Shown: one piece after another, positions 1-8,165 of the stretch
Layout: every line of letters starts with the position of its first letter
How positions within the stretch are numbered: the first letter of the stretch is position 1
Notes under the pieces: generated by a model
The model's database searches: none
What the model was told of the DNA's origin: nothing
The model's input: only the letters and a program-made list of their open reading frames with translations
Program-made: the position numbers and the translations under genes
Origin: Paraferrimonas sp. SM1919
GTDB lineage: Bacteria > Pseudomonadota > Gammaproteobacteria > Enterobacterales > Shewanellaceae
Assembly: GCF_010993985.1 (NCBI RefSeq)
Contig: NZ_WINH01000002.1
Span: 34,090-98,089, forward strand
DNA length: 64,000 nt
Reading direction: 5' to 3'

Positions 1-496
1 ACACGGGAAACCAATCAAGTTCAATTCCAAACCATAAGCTCAAACTAATGCCTAGCCAAAAAACGGGCACTGAATAAGCCGTGATAGTGGCGGATAAGAT
101 CGCATCTTGCCAGAATTTAGAATGGATCATGGCAGCGAACACCCCTATCGGGATCCCTAACAAGGTGGCTAAAAATAGTGAGTAAAACCCTAGCTCTAAC
201 GACGCCGGTAGCACTTGCTGTAATTCGGAAGAAATTTCAATTTGGGTGGTGATAGATAAGCCAAAATCACCACTTAATCTTTGCTTGATATAGAAATAGA
301 ACTGTTCTAGATTCGATTTTTCTAGACCATAGTCGAGCTGCACTTGCTGGAGATGCTCGGCGCTAGGATTGAGTTTGCCGGTTAGCGCTTCTTGAGGACT
401 TGTCGGCAAGGATTTAGTGGTAATAAATAACACTAAAAAAAGCGCCAGCGTTGTAGCAATTAACAAGTTAAGTCTTTTAAGTAAATATACTAACAA
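1..496 (-). CDS. sapB: Peptide ABC transporter permease SapB, N-terminal part
   Basis: This gene is cut by the window edge; about 165 N-terminal residues are visible. It encodes an inner-membrane permease of a peptide ABC importer of the Dpp/Opp/Sap type. The reading frame opens with a TTG at 496, three bases after the sapA stop and in the same frame, so the two genes are surely cotranscribed. The product starts with one hydrophobic segment, then a periplasmic stretch with SGDFGLSI, then the first helices of the permease domain (ASLELGFYSL, IPIGVFAAMI, AYSVPVFWLG). The position after sapA and next to pspF matches the enterobacterial sap locus. A dpp-type permease is the alternative, but synteny favours sapB. 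The TTG start is inferred because no ATG precedes the conserved region. Confidence 0.85.
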   Translation of the reverse strand, partial: MLVYLLKRLNLLIATTLALFLVLFITTKSLPTSPQEALTGKLNPSAEHLQQVQLDYGLEKSNLEQFYFYIKQRLSGDFGLSITTQIEISSELQQVLPASLELGFYSLFLATLLGIPIGVFAAMIHSKFWQDAILSATITAYSVPVFWLGISLSLWFGIELDWFPV

Positions 497-499
497 AGT

Positions 500-2113
500 T
501 TAATCCTGATCCCTGGTTTTAAATACCTTGTCTAAACTGATCCCACTAAAAGAATCGATTTCAAGGCCATGTACATTTTTATGGGAAAGCAACAAACGTT
601 CACCATGGCCGATATAAGACATTGGCTTTTGTTGTTCTAAAATTTGATGCGCTTGTAAGTAAAGTTGGTATCTTAGTTGTTTATCATTGCTCTTGGCAGC
701 CTGTTGCAATAACTTTTCAAAAGCTAGGTGACACCATTTAGAACGGTTATTACCTGATGCAATTGCGGCGCAACTCAGGGTTGAGCTGAAAAAATTATCA
801 GGGTCGGCATTATCCGCGCTCCAACCTAACAGTGCGGTATCGTAATTTCCTTCGTTCAGTTTTCCTAGAAAGACACTCCAGTCGTAACTTACGATTTGAG
901 CTTGGATGCCGATTTTAGCTAAATCTTGAGTAATTAACTCAGCTGTGCGGTAGGCATTAGGATTATAAGCTCTAGCAACGTTAGGAACCCAAATATTAAT
1001 ATTTAGGTTATCGATACCGGCCTCGGTTAATAACGCTTTCGCGGTTATCGGATCAAAGCTCTGGGTGGGCGCGGTCTTAGGATGTGCCCAGGATAATGGA
1101 GGTAACAAACTGTAGGCAATTTGCCCAGTTTTTCCATAGACACTGTCAATAATCGCTTTTTTGTTAATTGCTAGGTCTAGTGCCTGTCTTACCTTAGGGT
1201 TATCCAATGGTGGGCGCTCAGTATTGAAACTCCAAAAAGCCACATTTAAATCAGGTCGATTGACGGTTTTGACCTTTTTTGATGTCTCTAATAGTTTTGC
1301 TTCCCTTGCTTGTGGCAGCGCTGATAGGTCACAATCGCCACTGACTAATTTGGCCAGACGTCTGGTTGAATTAGGAGTGATATCAAATACTAAGTGTTTG
1401 GTGCTGGCGACAGTTTTGAAATAGTTATCATGGCGTTGATAGCGGATAAATTGATTTTTATTATATTCGATAAAGCGGTATGGACCAGTACCTATAGGCA
1501 TTTGTGAAAAAGCCATAATATTGTTTTGCTGCTGCAATAAATCAGCATATTCCTTGGAAAGGATCACTGCAAAAGCACTCGCTAGGTTACTTAAAAAAGT
1601 GACATCGGGTTGGGCTAAGGTGAATTTTACTTGCTGTGGTGAAAGTGCCTCAACATCTATTAAATTTTGTAAAATACCGAGACCTTGGAAGAAAGGGTAT
1701 TGACCTAAACCCTCATTATAAAAAGGATGATTGTTGTCTATCATTCTTTGAAAACTAAATACAACATCATCAGCATTGACGGTGCGGCTGGGGGTAAATA
1801 GTTCGTTATGATGAAACTTAACATCATCTCTAAGGTGAAAGACATACTCGGTTAATGAGGCGTTTATTTGCCAGTGGGTTGCGAGTTCAGGAACAAAAGC
1901 AGCTTCTTTAGGGGAGTAACTCAATAATGAGTTATATAAATGTAATGCTGTGGCATCAAGGGTTGTGCCAGAGGTGGTTTGTTGAGGATTAAAGGCCTCA
2001 GGATTCCCTTCAAGGCAATACACAAGACCACTTGGTGACTGCCCGGATTGAGGGCTACAGGCAGCTAAAATTATGAGTAAAGAAGAAACCAGCAGCTGGC
2101 GCATTGCTAACAT
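500..2113 (-). CDS. sapA: Periplasmic peptide-binding lipoprotein SapA
   Basis: This is a 537-residue solute-binding protein of the family 5 (DppA/OppA/SapA) class that delivers peptides to the Sap ABC importer. The N-terminus is a lipoprotein signal (SSLLIILAACS, lipobox LAAC), so the mature protein is probably membrane-anchored, unlike soluble enterobacterial SapA. The body has the class features: VYCLEGNPEAFNPQ at the mature N-terminus, YVFHLRDDVKFH, and a C-terminal NYDTALLGWSADNADPDNF. The length is close to the roughly 550 residues usual for SapA. The start may be the ATG at 2113 or the one three codons later at 2104; neither has a strong Shine-Dalgarno. sapB follows directly downstream. 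Confidence 0.88.
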   Translation of the reverse strand: MLAMRQLLVSSLLIILAACSPQSGQSPSGLVYCLEGNPEAFNPQQTTSGTTLDATALHLYNSLLSYSPKEAAFVPELATHWQINASLTEYVFHLRDDVKFHHNELFTPSRTVNADDVVFSFQRMIDNNHPFYNEGLGQYPFFQGLGILQNLIDVEALSPQQVKFTLAQPDVTFLSNLASAFAVILSKEYADLLQQQNNIMAFSQMPIGTGPYRFIEYNKNQFIRYQRHDNYFKTVASTKHLVFDITPNSTRRLAKLVSGDCDLSALPQAREAKLLETSKKVKTVNRPDLNVAFWSFNTERPPLDNPKVRQALDLAINKKAIIDSVYGKTGQIAYSLLPPLSWAHPKTAPTQSFDPITAKALLTEAGIDNLNINIWVPNVARAYNPNAYRTAELITQDLAKIGIQAQIVSYDWSVFLGKLNEGNYDTALLGWSADNADPDNFFSSTLSCAAIASGNNRSKWCHLAFEKLLQQAAKSNDKQLRYQLYLQAHQILEQQKPMSYIGHGERLLLSHKNVHGLEIDSFSGISLDKVFKTRDQD

Positions 2114-2212
2114 ATCTAATTGAATGTCATGAATAATACTTAAGTGTATCTGTATGGGTTAAGTTGGACAATAAAATTTCAGCAAAATTACCCAAGTTAA
2201 CCACCAATTCAG

Positions 2213-3286
2213 TTAAATATTGTCAAAAAGATTGTATTTTTTTAGGATGCCACGCAACTGGTGATAAGTAAGCCCCAAAGATTGGGCGCATTTCTTTTGA
2301 TTAAATTGACTTTGCTCTAAGGCCTGTTTAAGTATTTGTACTTCATAGTCTTGCAGGTGCTGTTTGATATCCATGGGTAAAGTCATGTCGTGAGTTGGCG
2401 TTTGACTAGGGGGCGTTTGCTGCATCTCTTCAGTTGTTAGCGGTTGTGCATTTGTGGCTACTTGAATTTGCCTATCTTGGGTTTTTACTCGAGCCTGAGG
2501 GCGAAAAGGGCTTTCAAAAGGATCTAATATAATATTGTGCACTGGCGTGTAAGCATTACCATGGCGGTACACGCTTCGTTCAACCACATTTTTTAATTCC
2601 CTGATGTTTCCTGGCCAATGATAACTGAGTAAGCTTTGTTTGGCGGTTTTACTAAAGCCCGAAAACATTTCCAATTGCAGCTGCTGGGTCATGTTCATAG
2701 CAAAGTGTTCTGCCAGTAACAGAATGTCTTCTTGTCTTTCTCGTAATGGTGGTAAGTTGATCACATCGAAAGCAAGCCTATCGAGTAAATCAGCCCTAAA
2801 TTCCCCAGCCTCCGCTAAAGAAGGCAAGTCTTCGTTGGTAGCACAGACTAAGCGGACATCGGTTTTAACGGTTTTAGCGCCACCCACCCGCTCGAATTCA
2901 CCATATTCAATGACGCGCAATAGTTTTTCTTGGACTAAACCCGAGGTGTTGGCCAATTCATCTAAAAACAGTGTGCCATGGTTTGCCCTCTCAAAGCGAC
3001 CCTCATGGCGTTTGCCAGCGCCCGTGAAGGCGCCACTTTCATGACCAAATAATTCACTCTCTAATAGGTTTTCATTTAGCGCTGCGCAGTTTAAAGTAAT
3101 ATAGTTTTGATCCCAACGTTCTGATAAATAATGTAAACGTGCAGCAATAAGCTCTTTGCCGGTTCCGCGTTCGCCAATAATTAATACAGGTTTATTTAAA
3201 GGTGCTATTTGTGAGACTTGCTCAAGGACTTCTAAAAAGGCATTGGATTCACCTAGTAAATTATCTTGTTTTTTATTTATTGGCAT
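2213..3286 (-). CDS. pspF: Phage shock operon sigma-54 activator PspF
   Basis: This 357-residue protein is a sigma-54 enhancer-binding activator. It has no N-terminal sensor domain and begins almost directly with the AAA+ domain, as PspF does. Visible motifs are Walker A GERGTGKE, the sigma-54 contact loop GAFTGA, Walker B GTLFLDE, arginine-finger region FRADLLDRL, and a C-terminal Fis-type helix-turn-helix (CAQSLGLTYHQLRGILKKY). A linker of about 70 residues rich in Gln/Thr/Pro separates the AAA+ domain from the HTH and makes it somewhat longer than E. coli PspF (about 325). It is divergent from pspA, the classic arrangement. PspA normally binds and inhibits PspF until envelope stress releases it. 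Confidence 0.95.
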   Translation of the reverse strand: MPINKKQDNLLGESNAFLEVLEQVSQIAPLNKPVLIIGERGTGKELIAARLHYLSERWDQNYITLNCAALNENLLESELFGHESGAFTGAGKRHEGRFERANHGTLFLDELANTSGLVQEKLLRVIEYGEFERVGGAKTVKTDVRLVCATNEDLPSLAEAGEFRADLLDRLAFDVINLPPLRERQEDILLLAEHFAMNMTQQLQLEMFSGFSKTAKQSLLSYHWPGNIRELKNVVERSVYRHGNAYTPVHNIILDPFESPFRPQARVKTQDRQIQVATNAQPLTTEEMQQTPPSQTPTHDMTLPMDIKQHLQDYEVQILKQALEQSQFNQKKCAQSLGLTYHQLRGILKKYNLFDNI

Positions 3287-3340
3287 TGTTGGTGGTCTAT
3301 GTGACTAATAATTAGTGAGATTTATAGTAGTGAAATTTAC

Positions 3341-3385
3341 CACCCATTGTAAACAAAATTTTAAATTTTAATAAAATCAATGGGT
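3341..3385. promoter_or_regulatory. Inverted repeat in the pspF-pspA gap, candidate PspF site
   Basis: CACCCATTG at 3341-3349 and CAATGGGT at 3378-3385 form inverted half-sites separated by an AT-rich stretch. They lie upstream of the sigma-54 promoter at the distance expected for enhancer sites, and close to the pspF start. PspF is known to bind upstream activating sequences here and to repress its own gene. The role is inferred from position. Confidence 0.4.
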
Positions 3386-3402
3386 TGTGGTTTTGTGTAA
3401 AG

Positions 3403-3418
3403 TTGGCATGAAATCTGA
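3403..3418 (+). promoter_or_regulatory. Sigma-54 promoter of pspA
   Basis: TTGGCATGAAATCTGA fits the -24/-12 pattern (TGGCA...TTGC) with the E. coli pspA promoter as guide: the TGGCA block is intact and the -12 block reads CTG. It sits about 40 bases before the pspA start codon and downstream of the inverted repeat. Transcription would need PspF. Confidence 0.65.
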
Positions 3419-3457
3419 AGGATAAGTGTGAATTCAACTAACTGAAGGAATTTTATT

Positions 3458-4126
3458 ATGGGTATTTTTTCTCGTTTTGCAGATATTGTTAATTCCAATA
3501 TCACTTCAATTTTAGATAAAGCAGAAGATCCTGCAAAAATGGTTCGTCTGATCATCCAAGAGATGGAAGACACCTTAGTAGAAGTTCGCTCAACTTCAGC
3601 TAAAGTATTAGCAGAAAAGAAAGAAGTGGCACGCCGCATTGAGCGTCTAAACGAGCAAGCCAACGATTGGCAGGCAAAAGCAGAGCTAGCACTTTCAAAA
3701 GATCGTGAAGACCTAGCCCGCAGCGCGCTCATTGAAAAGCAAAAGCTGTCAGACAACGCTGAAATGCTGACTCATGAGTTAGAAGTGATCGATCAGCAAT
3801 TAGCTAAGCTTAAAGAAGAGGTATCCACCCTTCAAGACAAGTTGGCGGATGCCAAGGCACGTCAAAAGTCGATCATTATGCGTCAGCAAACCGCGACTTC
3901 GCGTTTAGATGTTAAGCGTACGCTGGATCCATCTAAAATTGATAAAGCAATGAATCGCTTTGACCAATATGAAAGCCGTATTGAAGGCATTGAAGCTCAA
4001 GTTGAGTCATACGAAATGGGCAACAAGACTTTAGCCGATGAATTTGCCGAGCTAGAAGCCCAAGAAAGTATTAATTCTGAGCTTGAGGCATTAAAGCAAA
4101 AATTAGCAAAAGATAAACAAGCTTAA
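3458..4126 (+). CDS. pspA: Phage shock protein A
   Basis: This 222-residue PspA/IM30 (ESCRT-III-like) protein is almost wholly helical and coiled-coil. It starts with the amphipathic helix MGIFSRFADIVNSNI and the conserved block EDPAKMVRLIIQEMEDTL. In the family it binds stressed inner membrane to maintain proton-motive force and also inhibits PspF. The length is as in E. coli. A Shine-Dalgarno (GAAGGA) stands before the ATG at 3458. It is first in a tight operon pspA-pspB-pspC-ycjX-ycjF driven by a sigma-54 type promoter. Confidence 0.97.
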   Translation: MGIFSRFADIVNSNITSILDKAEDPAKMVRLIIQEMEDTLVEVRSTSAKVLAEKKEVARRIERLNEQANDWQAKAELALSKDREDLARSALIEKQKLSDNAEMLTHELEVIDQQLAKLKEEVSTLQDKLADAKARQKSIIMRQQTATSRLDVKRTLDPSKIDKAMNRFDQYESRIEGIEAQVESYEMGNKTLADEFAELEAQESINSELEALKQKLAKDKQA

Positions 4127-4144
4127 CCAGAATAGGAGGAGGTG

Positions 4145-4381
4145 ATGAATATGGATGTGTTAATAGTACCATTAATTGTGTTTATGGTGATTGTCGCTCC
4201 TTTATGGCTAATACTGCACTATAGATCAAAAAAACAGGTCGGCAAGGGCTTCTCAGATGAAGAGTACCAACAGCTTAATGAACTTGCGAGCCGAGCAGAA
4301 AAAATGGCTGAAAGAATTGAAACCTTAGAAGCCATTTTGGATGCAAACTCTCCACAATGGAGGACGAAGCATGAAAATTAA
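4145..4381 (+). CDS. pspB: Phage shock protein B
   Basis: This is a small inner-membrane protein of 78 residues. One N-terminal transmembrane helix (VLIVPLIVFMVIVAPLWLIL) is followed by a charged coiled coil and the typical end LEAILDANSPQWR. With PspC it relays envelope stress to PspA. The ATG at 4145 is chosen over the GTG one codon earlier and the ATG at 4151 because it gives the E. coli-like spacing before the first conserved Pro and sits 5 bases after AGGAGG. Its last 11 bases overlap pspC, implying translational coupling. Confidence 0.93.
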   Translation: MNMDVLIVPLIVFMVIVAPLWLILHYRSKKQVGKGFSDEEYQQLNELASRAEKMAERIETLEAILDANSPQWRTKHEN

Positions 4382-4760
4382 AGGCGGACATTTATACCGT
4401 GACAGTGTGAATTCCAAAGTCGCGGGTGTGTGTTCTGGTATCGCTCACTACTTTGGCTGGGAAGTCTGGTTAGTACGTGTAATTTGGGCTTCGGCTGTGT
4501 TACTTGGCTGGTTTTCAGGCTTACCATTCTTAGCTTACTTAGTGCTGTGGATGGTGTTGGATAAAAAACCATTATCAGCACCAGAGCTTAACCAATCGAT
4601 AGAAGTTAAAACTAAGTTTTGGCAAGCGGGCGAGCCGCCACTAAAGGCGCTAAGAGACATTAATGGTCGCTTTCGATCGCTTGAATTACGCTTACGCTCA
4701 ATTGAACGCCATGTCATTGATGACTCTTATCAGCTAAGACAAGAGATTAATAAGCTTTAA
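4371..4760 (+). CDS. pspC: Phage shock protein C
   Basis: PspC is an inner-membrane sensor partner of PspB. This 129-residue product opens with the PspC domain (LYRDSVNSKVAGVCSGIAHY) followed by hydrophobic helices (WASAVLLGWFSGLPFLAYLVLW shortened here to its core ASAVLLGWF and LAYLVLW) and a cytoplasmic coiled coil. The reading frame is open ten codons further upstream, but the ATG at 4371 begins at the family N-terminus and has GGAGGA seven bases before it. The start lies inside the end of pspB. Confidence 0.93.
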   Translation: MKIKGGHLYRDSVNSKVAGVCSGIAHYFGWEVWLVRVIWASAVLLGWFSGLPFLAYLVLWMVLDKKPLSAPELNQSIEVKTKFWQAGEPPLKALRDINGRFRSLELRLRSIERHVIDDSYQLRQEINKL

Positions 4761-4769
4761 GGAGCTTAA

Positions 4770-6209
4770 TTGAAAAGCAGTAAACTTGATGCAATATTGG
4801 CTAAAGGTAAACAGCTTGGCGCTGCTGCAAAAGAGCAGGGCCAGCAGACCTTAGCCAAAGGCCAAGCCAAACTTCAACAAAGCCTGAATGGACACTTGGC
4901 CATTGCCGTAACTGGCCTCTCTGGCGCGGGTAAAACCACCTTTATTACCGCCCTAGTGCACCAATTATTAAACTTTGATAAGGCTATACTGCCTTTATTT
5001 GAAGCAGCACTTGATGGCAGAATTTTGGCGGTGAAAAGAAGCCCTCAGGCTGATCCTTGTATTGCCAGTTTTAATTATTCAAGTGCTATTGAGTCTTTGA
5101 TGGCAGCATCCCCAAAGTGGCCACAAGCCACCGCAGGCACTAGCCAGTTGAGACTGCAAATTGACTACCAACCCAATAGCAGGCTTAGGATTTTTTCTAG
5201 CCAGTCACTGATGCTCGATATTTGCGACTATCCAGGAGAGTGGTTATTAGATCTTGCTATGTTGGATCAAGATTTTGATACTTGGTGCGACTACATAGAC
5301 AGTAATCTTAAGCAACTTGAACAGGCTAGGTTTAATCGCAAACCAGACGCAATTGGTCATTTAATTAACTCATTTTATGATGCCAGAGCTGCACTCGTAG
5401 AAGGCACTGATGAGGCTGTTTTACGGGTTGCCAAAATCTATCAGCAGTTATTAATGGCGCTAAAAAGCCAAGGTCTGTGTTACTTGCAGCCGGGGAGGGC
5501 ATTGGTGCCCCATCAGTTATTAGATTCTCCAGTAATCAGTTTTTTCCCAGTTAGCCCTGATGCTGATCAAAGCATCAAATTAATGCTTAGTGATCGCTTT
5601 GAACAGTATAAACAAACGGTGATACTGCCTTTTTACAGAGATTATTTTGAACGCTTTGATAGGCAACTGATTTTAGTTGATTGCTTAACCCCACTTGCTG
5701 CTGGAAAAATGCAGTTTAATCAACAGTTACAGGCTTTGACGGGCATTTTTCAACATTTCCAATATGGCAAACAGTCTTGGTTAAGTCGCTGGTTTTCCTC
5801 TCAATATGAACAGCTTAATTTAGTGGCGACGAAAGCCGATCATATTGATGCAGAACAAAGAGATAAGTTGGTTTTATTGCTAGAAAAAATGCTATACAGC
5901 CAAATTGAACAAAGCAAGCTTACTGGTGCTAAAGTAGAGTTACAGGCGATCGCCTCGGTACGCGCAAGTACTGACGGCACTGCTAATTATCAGGGAAAAT
6001 CTTATCCAAGCTTAACCGCAAAAACCCTTAATGCAGAGCAGAAACACTTTAATCCAGGGCAATTACCCGATGGCTTACCGGATGATGATTACTGGCAAAG
6101 CCCAAGTTTTAAAATGTACCCATTAGCGCCTGCTAAAAGTGAACAAACTTGTTTAGGGCATATCGGCTTAGATGCCCTTTTACAAAGTTTAATTGGAGAT
6201 AAATTATGA
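4770..6209 (+). CDS. ycjX: YcjX family P-loop protein
   Basis: This 479-residue protein belongs to the YcjX/DUF463 family of P-loop NTPase-like proteins that travel with the phage shock genes. A helical N-terminal stretch precedes Walker A GLSGAGKTTF at about residues 50-60. Other family blocks are the LMLDICDYPGEWLLDL region and ILVDCLTPLAAG. The start is a TTG at 4770 with GGAG six bases upstream, ten bases after pspC; no ATG lies before the P-loop. Its exact biochemical role is not established. The stop overlaps the ycjF start by four bases (ATGA). Confidence 0.92.
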   Translation: MKSSKLDAILAKGKQLGAAAKEQGQQTLAKGQAKLQQSLNGHLAIAVTGLSGAGKTTFITALVHQLLNFDKAILPLFEAALDGRILAVKRSPQADPCIASFNYSSAIESLMAASPKWPQATAGTSQLRLQIDYQPNSRLRIFSSQSLMLDICDYPGEWLLDLAMLDQDFDTWCDYIDSNLKQLEQARFNRKPDAIGHLINSFYDARAALVEGTDEAVLRVAKIYQQLLMALKSQGLCYLQPGRALVPHQLLDSPVISFFPVSPDADQSIKLMLSDRFEQYKQTVILPFYRDYFERFDRQLILVDCLTPLAAGKMQFNQQLQALTGIFQHFQYGKQSWLSRWFSSQYEQLNLVATKADHIDAEQRDKLVLLLEKMLYSQIEQSKLTGAKVELQAIASVRASTDGTANYQGKSYPSLTAKTLNAEQKHFNPGQLPDGLPDDDYWQSPSFKMYPLAPAKSEQTCLGHIGLDALLQSLIGDKL

Positions 6210-7183
6210 AGCAGGGGCCGTTGGAGTTTGATACTAATACTGACAAGCAAATACCTAAAACCACAGCACTTGAATTTGATAATGCTCAGCAATTACAACA
6301 ACAAATAATAGCCACTCAAGCTCAAACGATAAATAAACAAACAAAACCTAGAAAGTTATGGCGCCTTTTTGTTGGTTCTACTTTGATGTTAACCATTTGG
6401 CAGCTAACAGAATCATTAATATTGGCTTGGCAAAATCCGCTTTACTTCACTTTACTGGTCACGGTTGTCGCAAGTTTTTGTCTGTTAGTGGCAAAAATTT
6501 TTTGGCGAGAAGCAAAGGCATTAAAGGCCTTAAAGCAACAACAAGCTAGTGCTAATGATCCTGCTGGTGTAGTAAAACAATTGGCCATAATACCCGGGAT
6601 TGATAAGGGTGAATTTGCTCATTTAAAAGCCAATATTCAGCAACACGCACAGATCGCTGGCAAGTTTGCACTGATAGATAGATACATCAACCAAACGATC
6701 GATAACAAGGCCTTAAAAATAGTGTCTGAGCAGTCTTTAGCCACGGCGACTTTAGTTGGTTTAAGCCCTATCGCCTTTATTGATGGCCTAAGTATTATTT
6801 GGCGTAATCATAAAATGATTTCGCAATTGGCTGATTGTTATGGTTTACAGCTAGGTTATTGGAGTCGAGTAAAGTTATTAAGGCAATTGCTAAATAATGC
6901 CATTTATGGCGCTAGTACTGAATTAATGCTCGATGTGGCGTCACAAACCATATCCATGGAGCTCACTTCTAAATTATCTTTAAGGTTTGCTCAGGGCGTT
7001 GGTGCGGGTTTACTTACCGCTAAGCTAGGTTTAGCTTGTATGCAACAATTGAGACCTCTGCCATTTAGCAAGCAAACCACCCCATCATTAACTCAAGTGC
7101 ATTCGAATTTGTTGACGCAATTGAAGCAAAAAATATTAATGCCGAAATCTCAAAAAAATATGGCAGCCCAAGACCAAGAGTAA
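6206..7183 (+). CDS. ycjF: YcjF family membrane protein (DUF697)
   Basis: This 325-residue protein is the usual partner of YcjX. After a polar Gln-rich N-terminus come two membrane helices (LWRLFVGSTLMLTIWQLTES and PLYFTLLVTVVASFCLLVAK), a soluble region, and the C-terminal DUF697 block with ATLVGLSPIAFIDGLSIIWR. It is translationally coupled to ycjX through an ATGA overlap and is the last gene of the psp operon. The function is unknown beyond association with the envelope-stress regulon. Confidence 0.92.
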   Translation: MKQGPLEFDTNTDKQIPKTTALEFDNAQQLQQQIIATQAQTINKQTKPRKLWRLFVGSTLMLTIWQLTESLILAWQNPLYFTLLVTVVASFCLLVAKIFWREAKALKALKQQQASANDPAGVVKQLAIIPGIDKGEFAHLKANIQQHAQIAGKFALIDRYINQTIDNKALKIVSEQSLATATLVGLSPIAFIDGLSIIWRNHKMISQLADCYGLQLGYWSRVKLLRQLLNNAIYGASTELMLDVASQTISMELTSKLSLRFAQGVGAGLLTAKLGLACMQQLRPLPFSKQTTPSLTQVHSNLLTQLKQKILMPKSQKNMAAQDQE

Positions 7184-7401
7184 GCCAGCACTTGATTTGA
7201 CATCATGTAATTTATGGCAACTTAACACATAGCCACTATCTAAGGTGCATCAAGGTTGGAGCAGCCAATAGTTTTGTGATGGTGTAATGGGATGTCTGCA
7301 AGGGATTATGCTAAATCTGAGATAGCAAAAAATCACCAAATATTTTGATGTGCTCTAGAAGTCAATTAGGATTTTTAGAAGGGTAAATAAAACAGCAGCG
7401 G

Positions 7402-7477
7402 TGGTGGGCGATACTGGGCTCGAACCAGTGACCCCATCCTTGTAAGGGATGTGCTCTCCCAGCTGAGCTAATCGCCC
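7402..7477 (-). tRNA. tRNA-Val (anticodon TAC)
   Basis: Read on the minus strand, this is a full 76-base cloverleaf: acceptor GGGCGAT pairing with ATCGCCC, D-arm AGCTCAGCTGGGAGAGC, anticodon loop CTTACAA giving TAC, T-arm GGTTCGAGCC, and CCA encoded. It is the promoter-distal member of an array of four identical copies with short spacers. Confidence 0.97.
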
Positions 7478-7497
7478 GCTGGCTGTTTTGTTAGGAT

Positions 7498-7573
7498 TGG
7501 TGGGCGATACTGGGCTCGAACCAGTGACCCCATCCTTGTAAGGGATGTGCTCTCCCAGCTGAGCTAATCGCCC
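7498..7573 (-). tRNA. tRNA-Val (anticodon TAC), copy
   Basis: The sequence is the same as the neighbouring valine tRNA, with TAC anticodon and encoded CCA. It is separated from the next distal copy by 20 bases, so the array is probably processed from one transcript. Confidence 0.97.
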
Positions 7574-7616
7574 AATCCTAAGGGAGAATGTTCGACACTT
7601 TAGTAAAACAGCAGCG

Positions 7617-7692
7617 TGGTGGGCGATACTGGGCTCGAACCAGTGACCCCATCCTTGTAAGGGATGTGCTCTCCCAGCTGAGCTAATCGCCC
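7617..7692 (-). tRNA. tRNA-Val (anticodon TAC), copy
   Basis: Another identical valine tRNA with TAC anticodon and encoded CCA. The spacer to the previous copy is 43 bases and contains AAAACAGCAGCG, which recurs beside the copy at 7402 and points to tandem duplication of gene plus flank. Confidence 0.97.
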
Positions 7693-7712
7693 GCTGACTG
7701 TTGTACTAGGAG

Positions 7713-7788
7713 TGGTGGGCGATACTGGGCTCGAACCAGTGACCCCATCCTTGTAAGGGATGTGCTCTCCCAGCTGAGCTAATCGCCC
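7713..7788 (-). tRNA. tRNA-Val (anticodon TAC), promoter-proximal copy
   Basis: First gene of the valine array on the minus strand, with the same cloverleaf, TAC anticodon and CCA. It lies about 50 bases downstream of a near-consensus sigma-70 promoter. Confidence 0.97.
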
Positions 7789-7841
7789 TCTTCACTAGGA
7801 GCAATGAAATTCGGTAACCCTGTGCTTCATTGCGGAGTCGT

Positions 7842-7869
7842 ATTATAGGCATGCGCCCAAATGTGTCAA
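7842..7869 (-). promoter_or_regulatory. Sigma-70 promoter of the tRNA-Val array
   Basis: On the minus strand TTGACA is followed after 16 bases by a perfect TATAAT, then a GC-rich discriminator (ACGACTCCGC) of the kind seen in stringently controlled stable-RNA promoters. It points into the four tRNA-Val genes. Confidence 0.85.
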
Positions 7870-8165
7870 CGATTAATTTAATTAAAATTACTGCATGATT
7901 ATAAAACCAACAAGCACTAAGATCGAGTTAAAACTTTGGGGCGTTTTTGTCGGATCGATCTACTCTTATTGTTTTAGTCAATATTACTACGCCAACTAAA
8001 GGGCTTTCGCTTTAAATTCTTGTCTACTATTTATATGGAAATGAAAACTCAGAAAAGATGGGGGTAGTGTGGATTTTGTGCTTTTTGATTAAGCAATAGA
8101 TTGCTACACTACGCGGCAAAATTGAAATAGCCTTTTTAGGCACAAAATTTAAGGTATTTGTCCAA
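7870..8165. other. Gap between tRNA-Val promoter and gltX
   Basis: About 300 AT-rich bases without a credible gene. This stretch must hold the gltX promoter. TACACT at about 8113 could be a -10 element but no good -35 is spaced to it, so I do not assign one. No repeat or stable hairpin stands out. Confidence 0.5.

Noticed and set aside
1..496. Permease read as DppB or OppB.
   Set aside because: Possible by domain, but the sapA neighbour and the adjacent pspF follow the sap locus order.
3361..3756. 131-residue minus-strand frame overlapping pspA.
   Set aside because: It is antisense to the conserved pspA coding region and covers the psp promoter; no family resemblance.
7402..7788. Four nearly identical 76-base blocks with short spacers, CRISPR-like at first sight.
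   Set aside because: Each block folds as tRNA-Val with anticodon TAC and encoded CCA; spacers are not spacer-like and no cas gene is near.
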